Shown: positions 1 through 5,367 of the stretch, piece after piece
How the letters are laid out: each line of letters begins with the position of its first letter
Numbering within the stretch: position 1 is the stretch's first letter
Notes under the pieces: model-generated
Database searches by the model: none
What the model saw: only the letters and a program-made list of their open reading frames with translations
Told to the model about the DNA's origin: nothing
Translations under genes and position numbers: made by a program
NCBI GenBank assembly: GCA_014729205.1
Contig: WJKG01000099.1
Span: forward strand, 1-5,940
DNA from: a candidate division GN15 bacterium
GTDB lineage: Bacteria; Zixibacteria; MSB-5A5; GN15; FEB-12
DNA length: 5,940 nucleotides
Direction: 5' to 3'

Positions 1-761
1 ATGAGGTGGCCAATCTGCTTCAGGACGCGGGGATCGAGTTCTGTTTTGGCAAGTATCTGCCCGAGTTTATCCAGATTCGCGAGTCAGGTTTGCCTTTGGA
101 GGCAGAACTGGTGGACACGGGAAAGGTGTTTGTTCAGGATGAGTCTTCGGGTATGGCGGTGCGTTTGCTCAATCCGAAGCCAAAGACGAGTTGTCTGGAC
201 TTGACCGCTGCCCCCGGTGGGAAGTCAACCTATATGGCTGTTCGCATGCGCAACAAAGGGCGAGTGACGGCCGTGGATAAATCGCAGACCCGCTTGCAGG
301 TGGTGGTGGAAAACGCAAAGCGGCTGGGTATCAAGATTATCTCCCCGGTCGCCACGGATATGCTGGAATTCCATCCCAAGGAGCAGTTTGACCGCGTGTT
401 ACTCGATCCTCCGTGCTCGGGATGGGGCACTGCACGGAAGCATTCGGACCTGCGCTGGTCTAAGACGCCGGAGGATGTTGTCAACCTGACCAAGATTCAG
501 AAGGCAATGCTCCGCCATGCCGCCAAGCTGGTTAAACCGGGCGGTGTGCTGGTGTATTCAACCTGCACGATCATTCGCGCTGAAAACGATCAGATTGTCG
601 AGGAATTCCTGCTCAAAAACCATGACTTCGAGATCGAGTCCGCGCGCGAATTTTTCCCCGAAGAACTGGTGTCCGAGCGGGGTTTTGTGAGGACCTATCC
701 GTCATTTGACGATCTTGATGGCTCATTTGCCGCCCGGCTGAAGCGTCGCCTGGACAACTGA
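1..761 (+). CDS. rsmB: 16S rRNA (cytosine-C5) methyltransferase, RsmB/Sun family, C-terminal part (5' end outside window)
   Basis: Partial gene: the frame is open through the left edge (codons start at base 3), so the GTG at 6 is not a real start. About 252 residues remain, which is the Rossmann methyltransferase domain of a family usually near 430-450 residues; the N-terminal NusB-like RNA-binding domain would lie upstream. Counting from the GTG at 6, the SAM-binding motif I DLTAAPGGKS is at 65-74, an acidic residue after the second strand is at D91, motif IV DPPCSG is at 134-139 (Cys137), and motif VI STC is at 185-187 (Cys187). In this family the TC cysteine attacks C6 of the target cytosine and the PC cysteine helps release the product. 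The stretch ARKHSDLRW (143-151) after PCSG and the ending DGSFAARLKRR point to RsmB (m5C967 in E. coli) rather than RsmF or NOL1-type enzymes. It acts in the cytoplasm on 16S rRNA. The next gene begins 127 bases on. Confidence 0.9.
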   Translation, partial: EVANLLQDAGIEFCFGKYLPEFIQIRESGLPLEAELVDTGKVFVQDESSGMAVRLLNPKPKTSCLDLTAAPGGKSTYMAVRMRNKGRVTAVDKSQTRLQVVVENAKRLGIKIISPVATDMLEFHPKEQFDRVLLDPPCSGWGTARKHSDLRWSKTPEDVVNLTKIQKAMLRHAAKLVKPGGVLVYSTCTIIRAENDQIVEEFLLKNHDFEIESAREFFPEELVSERGFVRTYPSFDDLDGSFAARLKRRLDN

Positions 762-797
762 GACGTTTCTCGTCGACAGCTATTCCCTTGTTAAAAC

Positions 798-827
798 TTG
801 TGGCATCGACCGCCGATATGATATACT
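798..827 (+). promoter_or_regulatory. Predicted sigma70-type promoter with extended -10, upstream of the PASTA gene
   Basis: TTGTGG (798-803), an 18-base spacer and TATACT (822-827) preceded by TG at 819-820 make an extended -10 element. It lies in the only sizeable gap between rsmB and the PASTA gene and would start transcription near 834, giving a leader of about 55 bases. The -10 matches the consensus at 5 of 6 positions; the -35 is weaker. Inferred from motif and position only. Confidence 0.5.
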
Positions 828-839
828 CGGCAACGGATT

Positions 840-861
840 CGTATGCAGGCAACCGCATGCG
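840..861 (+). promoter_or_regulatory. Small hairpin in the predicted 5' leader of the PASTA gene
   Basis: Bases 840-846 can pair with 855-861 (7 bp including one G-U) around an 8-base loop. It sits just after the predicted start of transcription and 27 bases before the ATG at 889. No T-run follows, so it is not a terminator. It may stabilise the message or be chance. Confidence 0.25.
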
Positions 862-888
862 TCGCCTCGGAGTATAAACGAAAGAACT

Positions 889-1701
889 ATGCCACAACCG
901 CGCGCATCACGATTGAGCAAACCCGGACAGAAGAAGAGTCCGGGCAAACTGCAGCAATGGCTGCCGCTGGGGAGTACGCGTCGCAAGATTGTACTCTGGG
1001 GCGTCGTACCGTTGATTATCGCCCTGTGTCTGCTGTTGATCGTGGACGGTATAGTCATGCCCCTTGTCACTCGCCATGGAACCGAGTTTCCACTTCCGGA
1101 TTTCGTGGGCCAACCACTCACACAGGCCCGGGTTTCGCTGAACGAACTGGATTTACGTTACGGCATTGCATCCGAGGAGTATTCGCCCGGTGAAGAGGCG
1201 GGCATCATTCTGGGGCAGTTTCCCGTTGCTGGTACCAAAGTAAAGGATGGGCGGGAAATCAAGTTCGTGGTGTCGCTTGGCCGCAAGCTGGTACCGGTGC
1301 CGGATCTGTCCGGGCAGTCGGTCCGGCAGGCCATGCTGGATCTGGAGACCGCGGGCCTGAAACTGGGTGAGATTGCCTGGGCGTTCTCTGATACGCTTCC
1401 GGAGAAAGTGGTTGTTTTCTCGTATCCTGCAACGGAAACAGAGGTCCCACTTGGTAGCGAGGTCAACCTGATGGTCAACCGTGGTCGTGCCTCAAGTTTC
1501 ACGTACGTTCCTCGCGTTGTCGGCCTGCCACTGGCCGAGGCAGAGGCACTTCTTGCGGACAAACAGCTCAAGGTGGGCATCGTTAACTACCGAACCGATG
1601 AGAACTACCTGCCAGAGACGGTTCTGGAGCAATCCGAGACTGAAGGCACCGAACTGGATATCGGCACCGAGATCGATCTGGTGGTCTCCACCACCGAATA
1701 G
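889..1701 (+). CDS. Membrane-anchored protein with three PASTA domains, no kinase domain
   Basis: 270 residues. A basic N-terminal tail (R5, R8, K11, K15, K16, K20, R31, R32, K33) is followed by one hydrophobic segment at about 34-54, so the tail should be cytoplasmic and the rest outside the membrane. Three tandem PASTA repeats follow at about 66-131, 134-199 and 204-268, each opening with a VPDL/LPDF/VPRV-like strand plus G-x-(S/P), then an Ala/Leu helix, a P-x-x-G turn or equivalent, and a final strand ending in V-S or V-N. PASTA domains bind muropeptides or peptidoglycan precursors in Ser/Thr kinases such as PrkC/PknB and in some PBPs. Here there is no kinase or transpeptidase domain, so a cell-wall sensing or scaffolding role is an inference. 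ATG 889 is the first ATG in frame; the ribosome site is weak (GAAAGA at 880-885, with GGAG at 869-872 too distant). It follows rsmB, much as PASTA kinases do in Firmicutes. Confidence 0.85.
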   Translation: MPQPRASRLSKPGQKKSPGKLQQWLPLGSTRRKIVLWGVVPLIIALCLLLIVDGIVMPLVTRHGTEFPLPDFVGQPLTQARVSLNELDLRYGIASEEYSPGEEAGIILGQFPVAGTKVKDGREIKFVVSLGRKLVPVPDLSGQSVRQAMLDLETAGLKLGEIAWAFSDTLPEKVVVFSYPATETEVPLGSEVNLMVNRGRASSFTYVPRVVGLPLAEAEALLADKQLKVGIVNYRTDENYLPETVLEQSETEGTELDIGTEIDLVVSTTE

Positions 1702-1765
1702 TACCCTATCCCCCACGACAGACAAAGCGGGAACAACGACGTCTCAAGGTGGATTATGTACCATC

Positions 1766-2626
1766 ATGACGAACGGGACAATATTGAACAGAACTCCGGT
1801 AAGTATCGAAGGCACCTCGGCAACGATTGTCACCAAAACGTACTCGGAGGAAGTGCTGACGGATACGGTGGTCGAGAAGCTAACTTATGCTTCCGATGGA
1901 CTGCGCGTCAAGGCGTACTATACTCGCCCGAAGGGTGAGGGTACGTACCCGGTAATCTTGTGGAACCGGGGCGGATTCGGTGACTATGGTTCCCTGGATG
2001 ATCTAAGGGCGTACCTCCTGCTGGCCAGCACGGCCCACTGGGGATACGCGGTGCTCGCCACGCAATATCGTGGAAACGATGGTGGCGAGGGGACTGAAGA
2101 CGCGGGTGGTGAGGATGTCAACGATGCGCTCGATCTTCTGAGAGCTGCCGAGAATCTCAATGCTTGTGATATGAACCGCGTGGCCATCGAGGGAGCCAGT
2201 CGCGGCGGGATTACGACATACCGGGTACTGAGTTTGGATGATCGCTTCCGTTGTGCTTTGGTTCACGCGGGGATTTCGGATCTCGAGGCGCTGGTGGAGC
2301 AGAAGTCGGACCAGTTCGCTCAAACAATGGACGCGCTGTTTGGCGATTTATCGGATAAGCGGCGTCGGGAAGAATACTGTCTGCGGTCGGCGGTCTGTTT
2401 CGCCGCCAAATTGCCCCGTACGATTCCGATACTGCTCATGCACGGTACCGAGGACACTCGGGTACCCATGGAGCAGACGGAAGCTTTGGCGGCCGCATTT
2501 CGAGAGAACCGGATACCCCACGAAATAGCCTGGATTCGTGGCGGTGGACATATTGCGTTGAAAGACGGCTCCTATCGCGAGGTTGACCGGCATCGTCGCC
2601 GATGGCTCCAGAGGTACCTAAGATAA
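1766..2626 (+). CDS. Alpha/beta hydrolase, prolyl-oligopeptidase (S9)-like
   Basis: 286 residues from ATG 1766. The fold is clear: a short N-terminal beta region, then YPVILWNRGG (61-70) as the strand and oxyanion loop, YAVLATQYRG (94-103), and the nucleophile elbow GASRG (143-147, Ser145). The acid motif is HGTEDTRVP (226-234, Asp230) and the histidine is in GGGH (259-262, His262). All three triad residues are present and in the usual order. The HG-x-x-D-x-x-V spacing is typical of prolyl-oligopeptidase, acylaminoacyl-peptidase and dienelactone-hydrolase relatives. There is no beta-propeller, signal peptide or membrane segment, so it is a small cytoplasmic enzyme; peptidase versus esterase and the substrate cannot be told. 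The frame is open back to 1481 inside the PASTA gene, but that part is a shadow. The start is uncertain: AAGGTGG at 1746-1752 lies 13 bases before ATG 1766, and an out-of-frame ATG at 1756 is better spaced. It lies 64 bases after the PASTA gene with no visible terminator between them. Confidence 0.85.
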   Translation: MTNGTILNRTPVSIEGTSATIVTKTYSEEVLTDTVVEKLTYASDGLRVKAYYTRPKGEGTYPVILWNRGGFGDYGSLDDLRAYLLLASTAHWGYAVLATQYRGNDGGEGTEDAGGEDVNDALDLLRAAENLNACDMNRVAIEGASRGGITTYRVLSLDDRFRCALVHAGISDLEALVEQKSDQFAQTMDALFGDLSDKRRREEYCLRSAVCFAAKLPRTIPILLMHGTEDTRVPMEQTEALAAAFRENRIPHEIAWIRGGGHIALKDGSYREVDRHRRRWLQRYLR

Positions 2627-2703
2627 AGTCAATATCCTGTCAGATCGTGACTTAGATCATCTCGGGCAGTATCTGAGGGGCGCTTTGAACCGCCATAAAC
2701 CCC

Positions 2704-2731
2704 TTGCGGATCGGCCCGATCTTATTATATT
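2704..2731 (+). promoter_or_regulatory. Possible sigma70-type promoter P1 in the ffh upstream region
   Basis: TTGCGG (2704-2709), a 16-base spacer and TATATT (2726-2731) resemble a housekeeping promoter; an overlapping TATTAT at 2723-2728 gives a poorer spacing. Transcription would begin near 2738, a few bases before the long hairpin at 2745-2802. The A+T-rich block 2721-2743 stands out from its surroundings. Motif-based only. Confidence 0.3.
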
Positions 2732-2744
2732 ACTGGACTTTTTG

Positions 2745-2820
2745 CCTTAGGCTCAACGGTGCGGTCTGCCCGGTCTGTGGGCGGCCCGCTTTGAGCTTAG
2801 GGATTGTTTTGTCTTATTTT
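2745..2820 (+). terminator. Long imperfect hairpin with following T-rich run: likely terminator or structured ffh leader
   Basis: Bases 2745-2756 pair with 2791-2802 over 12 uninterrupted positions (two G-U), anchored by GCTCAA/TTGAGC. Inside, 2761-2764 pairs with 2786-2789, and after a 1x1 mismatch 2766-2771 pairs with 2779-2784 (one G-U), leaving a 7-base loop at 2772-2778. The only asymmetry is a 4-versus-1 internal loop. The run 2803-2820 is T-rich (13 T in 18). It sits between the hydrolase stop (2626) and ffh (2858), where a rho-independent terminator for the upstream genes makes sense. The T-run is interrupted and the stem is longer than most terminators, so a leader or small RNA is a real alternative. 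It lacks the GGAA-loop and AGCAG signature of SRP RNA. Confidence 0.5.
2791..2820 (+). promoter_or_regulatory. Possible promoter P2 for ffh, overlapping the hairpin
   Basis: TTGAGC (2791-2796), an 18-base spacer and TATTTT (2815-2820) could form a promoter starting near 2827. The -35 hexamer is the 3' arm of the long hairpin. If the hairpin is a terminator, a promoter here or a read-through mechanism is needed to express ffh. Both hexamers are imperfect. Confidence 0.25.
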
Positions 2821-2857
2821 CGGACTGCGCGGCAGTTGAGGAACGGATGCAGACGGT

Positions 2858-4180
2858 ATGTTTGACAATCTAAGCGAAAAACTCGACTCAGTCTTCAAGC
2901 GGCTCAGCGGCAAAGGCATCCTCTCGGAAAAGAACATCAAGGATGCCATGCGCGAGGTGCGTCAGGCTCTGCTTGAGGCGGATGTCAACTACAAGGTCGC
3001 GCGTGACTTCGTGAAGTCGGTGCAGGCCAAGGCGGTCGGCCAGGAAGTCCTCCGGTCGATCGATCCCGGCCAGCAGGTAGTCAAGATTGTTCACGATGAA
3101 CTTGTTGCGCTGCTGGGTGGTACGACGGCGGAGCTGACCCCGATTGACCGTTCCCCCACCATCTACATGGTTTGCGGGCTGCAGGGCTCGGGTAAGACAA
3201 CGCTGACCGGCAAGCTGGCCCTGTGGGGCCGCCGGAAGAACAAGAAGCCGATGGTGGTCGCGGCCGATATCTACCGGCCGGCCGCGGTCAAGCAGCTCAA
3301 GGTTGTGGCGGACCAGATCGACGTACCACACTTCCATATCGAAGGCAAGACGCCCCCTGAGATTTGTGCTGCGGCGGTCAAACACGCCAAGACGAACTTC
3401 ATCGACCTGGTCATTCTGGATACTGCGGGGCGACTGCATATCGATCAGGAGCTGATGGAAGAGCTGACCCAAATCAAGTCTCAGGTTCAGCCCCACGAAA
3501 TCCTGCTTGTGGCCGACGCCATGACGGGCCAGGACGCGGTCAATGTGGCCGACGAGTTCCACAAACGGCTCGATGTAACCGGTGTCGTGCTCTCCAAGCT
3601 CGATGGTGACGCGCGAGGTGGTGCTGCGTTGTCTATTCGTCAGGTGACAGGATGTCCGATCAAGCTGGCATCGGTGGGAGAGAAACCCTCGGACCTGGAA
3701 CCGTTCCATCCCGATCGACTGGCCTCTCGCATTCTGGGTATGGGTGATGTGGTCACACTGGTTGAGAAGGCGCAGGAGTCCATCGACGAGGAACAAGCCG
3801 CCAAGATGCAGGATAAGATCTTCAAGGCGCAGTTCAATTTCGAGGATTTCCTGGACCAGATGGCGCAGTTGAAGAAGATGGGGCCGCTGGAGAACCTGCT
3901 GCAGATGATTCCCGGTATGGGCAAGGCTCTTAAAGGGATGACAGTTGATGAAAAGGACATGGAGCGGATGGTGGCGATTATCAAGTCGATGACGATCGAA
4001 GAGCGCCGTCGCCCGCAACTGATAGATGGATCGCGCAAACGCCGTATTGCGGCCGGGTCGGGTAACTCGGTGCAGGCGGTCAATCAACTGCTCAAGCAGT
4101 TCTTCGCGATGCAGAAGATGTTCAATCAAATGGGCAAAAAGAAAATGAAGGGGCTGCCACCGGGTTTCAACCCGTTCTAG
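2858..4180 (+). CDS. ffh: Signal recognition particle protein Ffh (SRP54)
   Basis: 440 residues, the usual length. The GTPase binds signal sequences of nascent membrane and secreted proteins and, with SRP RNA and the receptor FtsY, delivers ribosomes to the translocon. The N domain covers about 1-88. The G domain has GLQGSGKTT (107-115, P-loop), ADIYRPAA (136-143), DTAGR (188-192), SKLDGDARGG (246-255; Ser replaces the usual Thr) and GEKPSDLEPF (274-283). The M domain, about 316-440, holds the flexible finger-loop region with KMGPLENLLQMIPGMGK (340-356) and the SRP-RNA-binding helix RKRRIAAGSGNS (393-404), then a Met/Lys-rich end. ATG 2858 gives the conserved MFDNLSEKL start; an in-frame TGA at 2837-2839 excludes anything much longer. 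The Shine-Dalgarno GAGGAA (2838-2843) is 14 bases away, longer than normal. rpsP follows after 33 bases. The SRP RNA gene is not in this window. Confidence 0.98.
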   Translation: MFDNLSEKLDSVFKRLSGKGILSEKNIKDAMREVRQALLEADVNYKVARDFVKSVQAKAVGQEVLRSIDPGQQVVKIVHDELVALLGGTTAELTPIDRSPTIYMVCGLQGSGKTTLTGKLALWGRRKNKKPMVVAADIYRPAAVKQLKVVADQIDVPHFHIEGKTPPEICAAAVKHAKTNFIDLVILDTAGRLHIDQELMEELTQIKSQVQPHEILLVADAMTGQDAVNVADEFHKRLDVTGVVLSKLDGDARGGAALSIRQVTGCPIKLASVGEKPSDLEPFHPDRLASRILGMGDVVTLVEKAQESIDEEQAAKMQDKIFKAQFNFEDFLDQMAQLKKMGPLENLLQMIPGMGKALKGMTVDEKDMERMVAIIKSMTIEERRRPQLIDGSRKRRIAAGSGNSVQAVNQLLKQFFAMQKMFNQMGKKKMKGLPPGFNPF

Positions 4181-4200
4181 GCAGCCGGTATACACGTTGT

Positions 4201-4206
4201 AAGGAG
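4201..4206 (+). promoter_or_regulatory. Ribosome binding site that fixes the TTG start of rpsP
   Basis: AAGGAG lies 7 bases before TTG 4214, an ideal spacing. The next in-frame ATG codes for residue 8, inside the conserved S16 N-terminus, so the TTG must be the start. Confidence 0.8.
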
Positions 4207-4213
4207 TAGACTC

Positions 4214-4690
4214 TTGGCAGTACACGTCAGACTCATGAGGATGGGTGCGAAGAAACGCCCCTTCTACCGCATTGTCGCGATTGACTCTCGCCGTCCGCGC
4301 GAGAGCGCTTACCTCGATAACCTGGGCTGGTATAACCCGATAGAAACGCCGGCCAAGGTGAACTTGCAGGAAGATAGGATGATCCAGTGGCTGGATCGTG
4401 GTGCGGAGCCTTCGGATACGGTTCGCACGCTGCTGACACACGTTGGTTTCTGGGAGAAGCTGGAAAAGGCCAAACGCGGCGAAGACGTTTCGGAAATCGA
4501 GCTGCGGACCGAGATTCGCGAACGTAAGAAGAGAACTCGTAAGATCAAGAAGGCCGCTATAGCTGCCGCCGAGGCCAAGGAGAAGGAAGCGGAGGAGAAA
4601 GCCAAGGCTGCCGAAGCTGAAGCCAAGGCCGAAGAGGCTCCGGCTGAGGAAGCGCCCGCCGAAGAGACTAAAGAAGAAGGCGGCGAATAG
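4214..4690 (+). CDS. rpsP: 30S ribosomal protein S16 with long charged C-terminal extension
   Basis: 158 residues from a TTG start. The S16 core is residues 1 to about 85 and opens with the family signature AVHVRLMRMGAKKRPFYRIV, followed by DSRRPRE (25-31), LGWYNP (37-42) and the D-R-x-x-x-W-L helix (54-60). S16 binds 16S rRNA in the body of the 30S subunit and is needed for its assembly. Most S16 proteins end near residue 80-100. Here a tail of about 70 residues follows: first basic (about 102-114, RERKKRTRKIKK), then Ala/Glu/Lys-rich helix-forming sequence (115-140), then short EEAPA repeats (140-150) and an acidic end. The tail is low in complexity and probably lies on the subunit surface; similar tails occur in several phyla. 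The gene lies 33 bases after ffh and 112 before rimM, presumably on the same transcript. Confidence 0.97.
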   Translation: MAVHVRLMRMGAKKRPFYRIVAIDSRRPRESAYLDNLGWYNPIETPAKVNLQEDRMIQWLDRGAEPSDTVRTLLTHVGFWEKLEKAKRGEDVSEIELRTEIRERKKRTRKIKKAAIAAAEAKEKEAEEKAKAAEAEAKAEEAPAEEAPAEETKEEGGE

Positions 4691-4802
4691 GCCCTCAAAG
4701 CTGTGGTGGTTGGTCGCATAATCCAACCATCGAGGAGGCTTTTGCTTCGTACCGGATGGCTGCTCTGTTCGAGCAGTGATGCGGTGAGCAGCAGGATGTA
4801 GC
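4691..4802 (+). promoter_or_regulatory. rpsP-rimM intergenic region with hairpins and orphan Shine-Dalgarno
   Basis: Three elements are visible. (1) Bases 4704-4713 pair with 4723-4732 (10 bp with two G-U; the TGGTTGG/CCAACCA core is perfect) around a 9-base loop. (2) A strong GAGGAGG at 4732-4738 has no long ORF behind it. (3) GCTGCTC at 4759-4765 can pair with GAGCAG at 4771-4776, or with GAGCAGC at 4786-4792 next to the rimM ribosome site (AGGA, 4793-4796). These pairings exclude each other, so they could tune rimM translation. No terminator T-run is present. Many bacteria have a KH-domain gene (khpA) in this position; it is absent here. Confidence 0.35.
4742..4801 (+). CDS. Candidate 19-codon leader ORF ending one base before rimM
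   Basis: A TTG at 4742 follows GAGG of the GAGGAGG box by 6 bases and opens a 19-codon frame with Trp, Cys and a run of Ser (residues 9-12, CSSS), stopping at TAG 4799-4801. The rimM GTG is at 4803, so termination could feed re-initiation at rimM. The same frame is open from the rpsP stop onward, with GTGs at 4703 and 4706 as other starts. The length is within what chance allows; coding is unproven and the sequence resembles no family I know. Confidence 0.2.
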   Translation: MLRTGWLLCSSSDAVSSRM

Positions 4803-5345
4803 GTGAACACGGTGGCAGCGACAGACCAGGAATACGTCATAGTCGGCAAGCTTGGCCGCAAGCGGGGAGTCAACGGAGAGATGTTCGTCATCCCCCAGAC
4901 TGATTTTCCCGAGCGATTCCTGGACATGCACCAGATCTATGTTCAGGTTCGCGGCGAGTGGGAAGTGATGACACTGGCCTCGGCACGTTTCGTGGGTGAG
5001 AGAGTAGTGGTCCGGTTCGAGGGAGTCACCTCGCCGGAAGAAGCCGCCAAACTCACCAACCGTGAACTGGCTGTCAGACGCGATGAAGTGGTTCCGCTGC
5101 CGAAGGATCGCTATTATGTGTTCGACCTCGTCGGCTGCGAAGTGATCGATGAGGCCACGGGAGAACCGGTCGGGGAGATTGTGGATGTTGAGTTGTACCC
5201 GGCCAATGACGTGTATGTGGTTGCGACCGAGGGCGGCAAACGCCTGTCGGTGGCGGCTGTTGAGGATTTCATCAAAGAGATTGATGTTGAAAACAAACGT
5301 GTCGTGATCGATGTGTCGGGTTTGATCGACGCGTATCAGAAGTGA
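4803..5345 (+). CDS. rimM: 16S rRNA processing / ribosome maturation factor RimM
   Basis: 180 residues, normal for RimM (about 170-185), from a GTG start with AGGA (4793-4796) 6 bases upstream. RimM binds S19 and helps fold the 3' domain of the 30S head; it is cytoplasmic. The N-terminal RimM barrel is about 10-93, starting YVIVGKLGRKRGVNGE (11-26), a clear version of the family's opening glycine-rich motif, and ending in the EAAKLTNREL(A/Y)V stretch (80-91). The C-terminal PRC-barrel is about 100-176, with YYVFDLVGCEV (104-114), VGEIVDV (123-129) and DFIKEID (155-161). The family's usual L-I-P-A before that motif is LSVAAV here, a mild divergence. It lies between rpsP and trmD, the commonest position for the gene, and 22 bases before trmD. 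Confidence 0.95.
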   Translation: MNTVAATDQEYVIVGKLGRKRGVNGEMFVIPQTDFPERFLDMHQIYVQVRGEWEVMTLASARFVGERVVVRFEGVTSPEEAAKLTNRELAVRRDEVVPLPKDRYYVFDLVGCEVIDEATGEPVGEIVDVELYPANDVYVVATEGGKRLSVAAVEDFIKEIDVENKRVVIDVSGLIDAYQK

Positions 5346-5367
5346 GTTTTTGCGAGATTGTGGCTTC

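Noticed and set aside
762..774. GACG/CGTC hairpin right after the rsmB stop as a terminator
   Set aside because: Only 4 bp of stem and no T-run after it.
1481..1765. N-terminal extension of the hydrolase reading frame into the PASTA gene
   Set aside because: The region is already coding for PASTA repeat 3 in another frame, and the extension does not resemble the hydrolase family; the fold begins after 1766.
2676..2721. Inverted repeats AGGGG/CCCCT (2676-2704) and GATCG/CGATC (2710-2721) after the hydrolase gene
   Set aside because: Short stems with no T-run directly after the first and an A+T-rich rather than T-only stretch after the second; not convincing as terminators.
2745..2802. The ffh-upstream hairpin as the SRP RNA (ffs) gene
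   Set aside because: The conserved GGAA-type tetraloop and adjacent AGCAG internal-loop bases of the SRP RNA tip are absent; the loop here is 7 bases with unrelated sequence.
4691..4801. Stop-codon read-through of rpsP into the open frame that runs to the rimM start
   Set aside because: The frame is open for 36 codons after the TAG, which is not rare by chance, and S16 already has a natural acidic end at the stop.
2888..4927. A 679-codon open frame on the minus strand under ffh, rpsP and the start of rimM
   Set aside because: It lies opposite three unmistakable conserved genes and has a His/Leu/Arg-rich composition with no recognisable domain. G+C-rich codon bias on the sense strand explains the lack of stops, although the length is striking.
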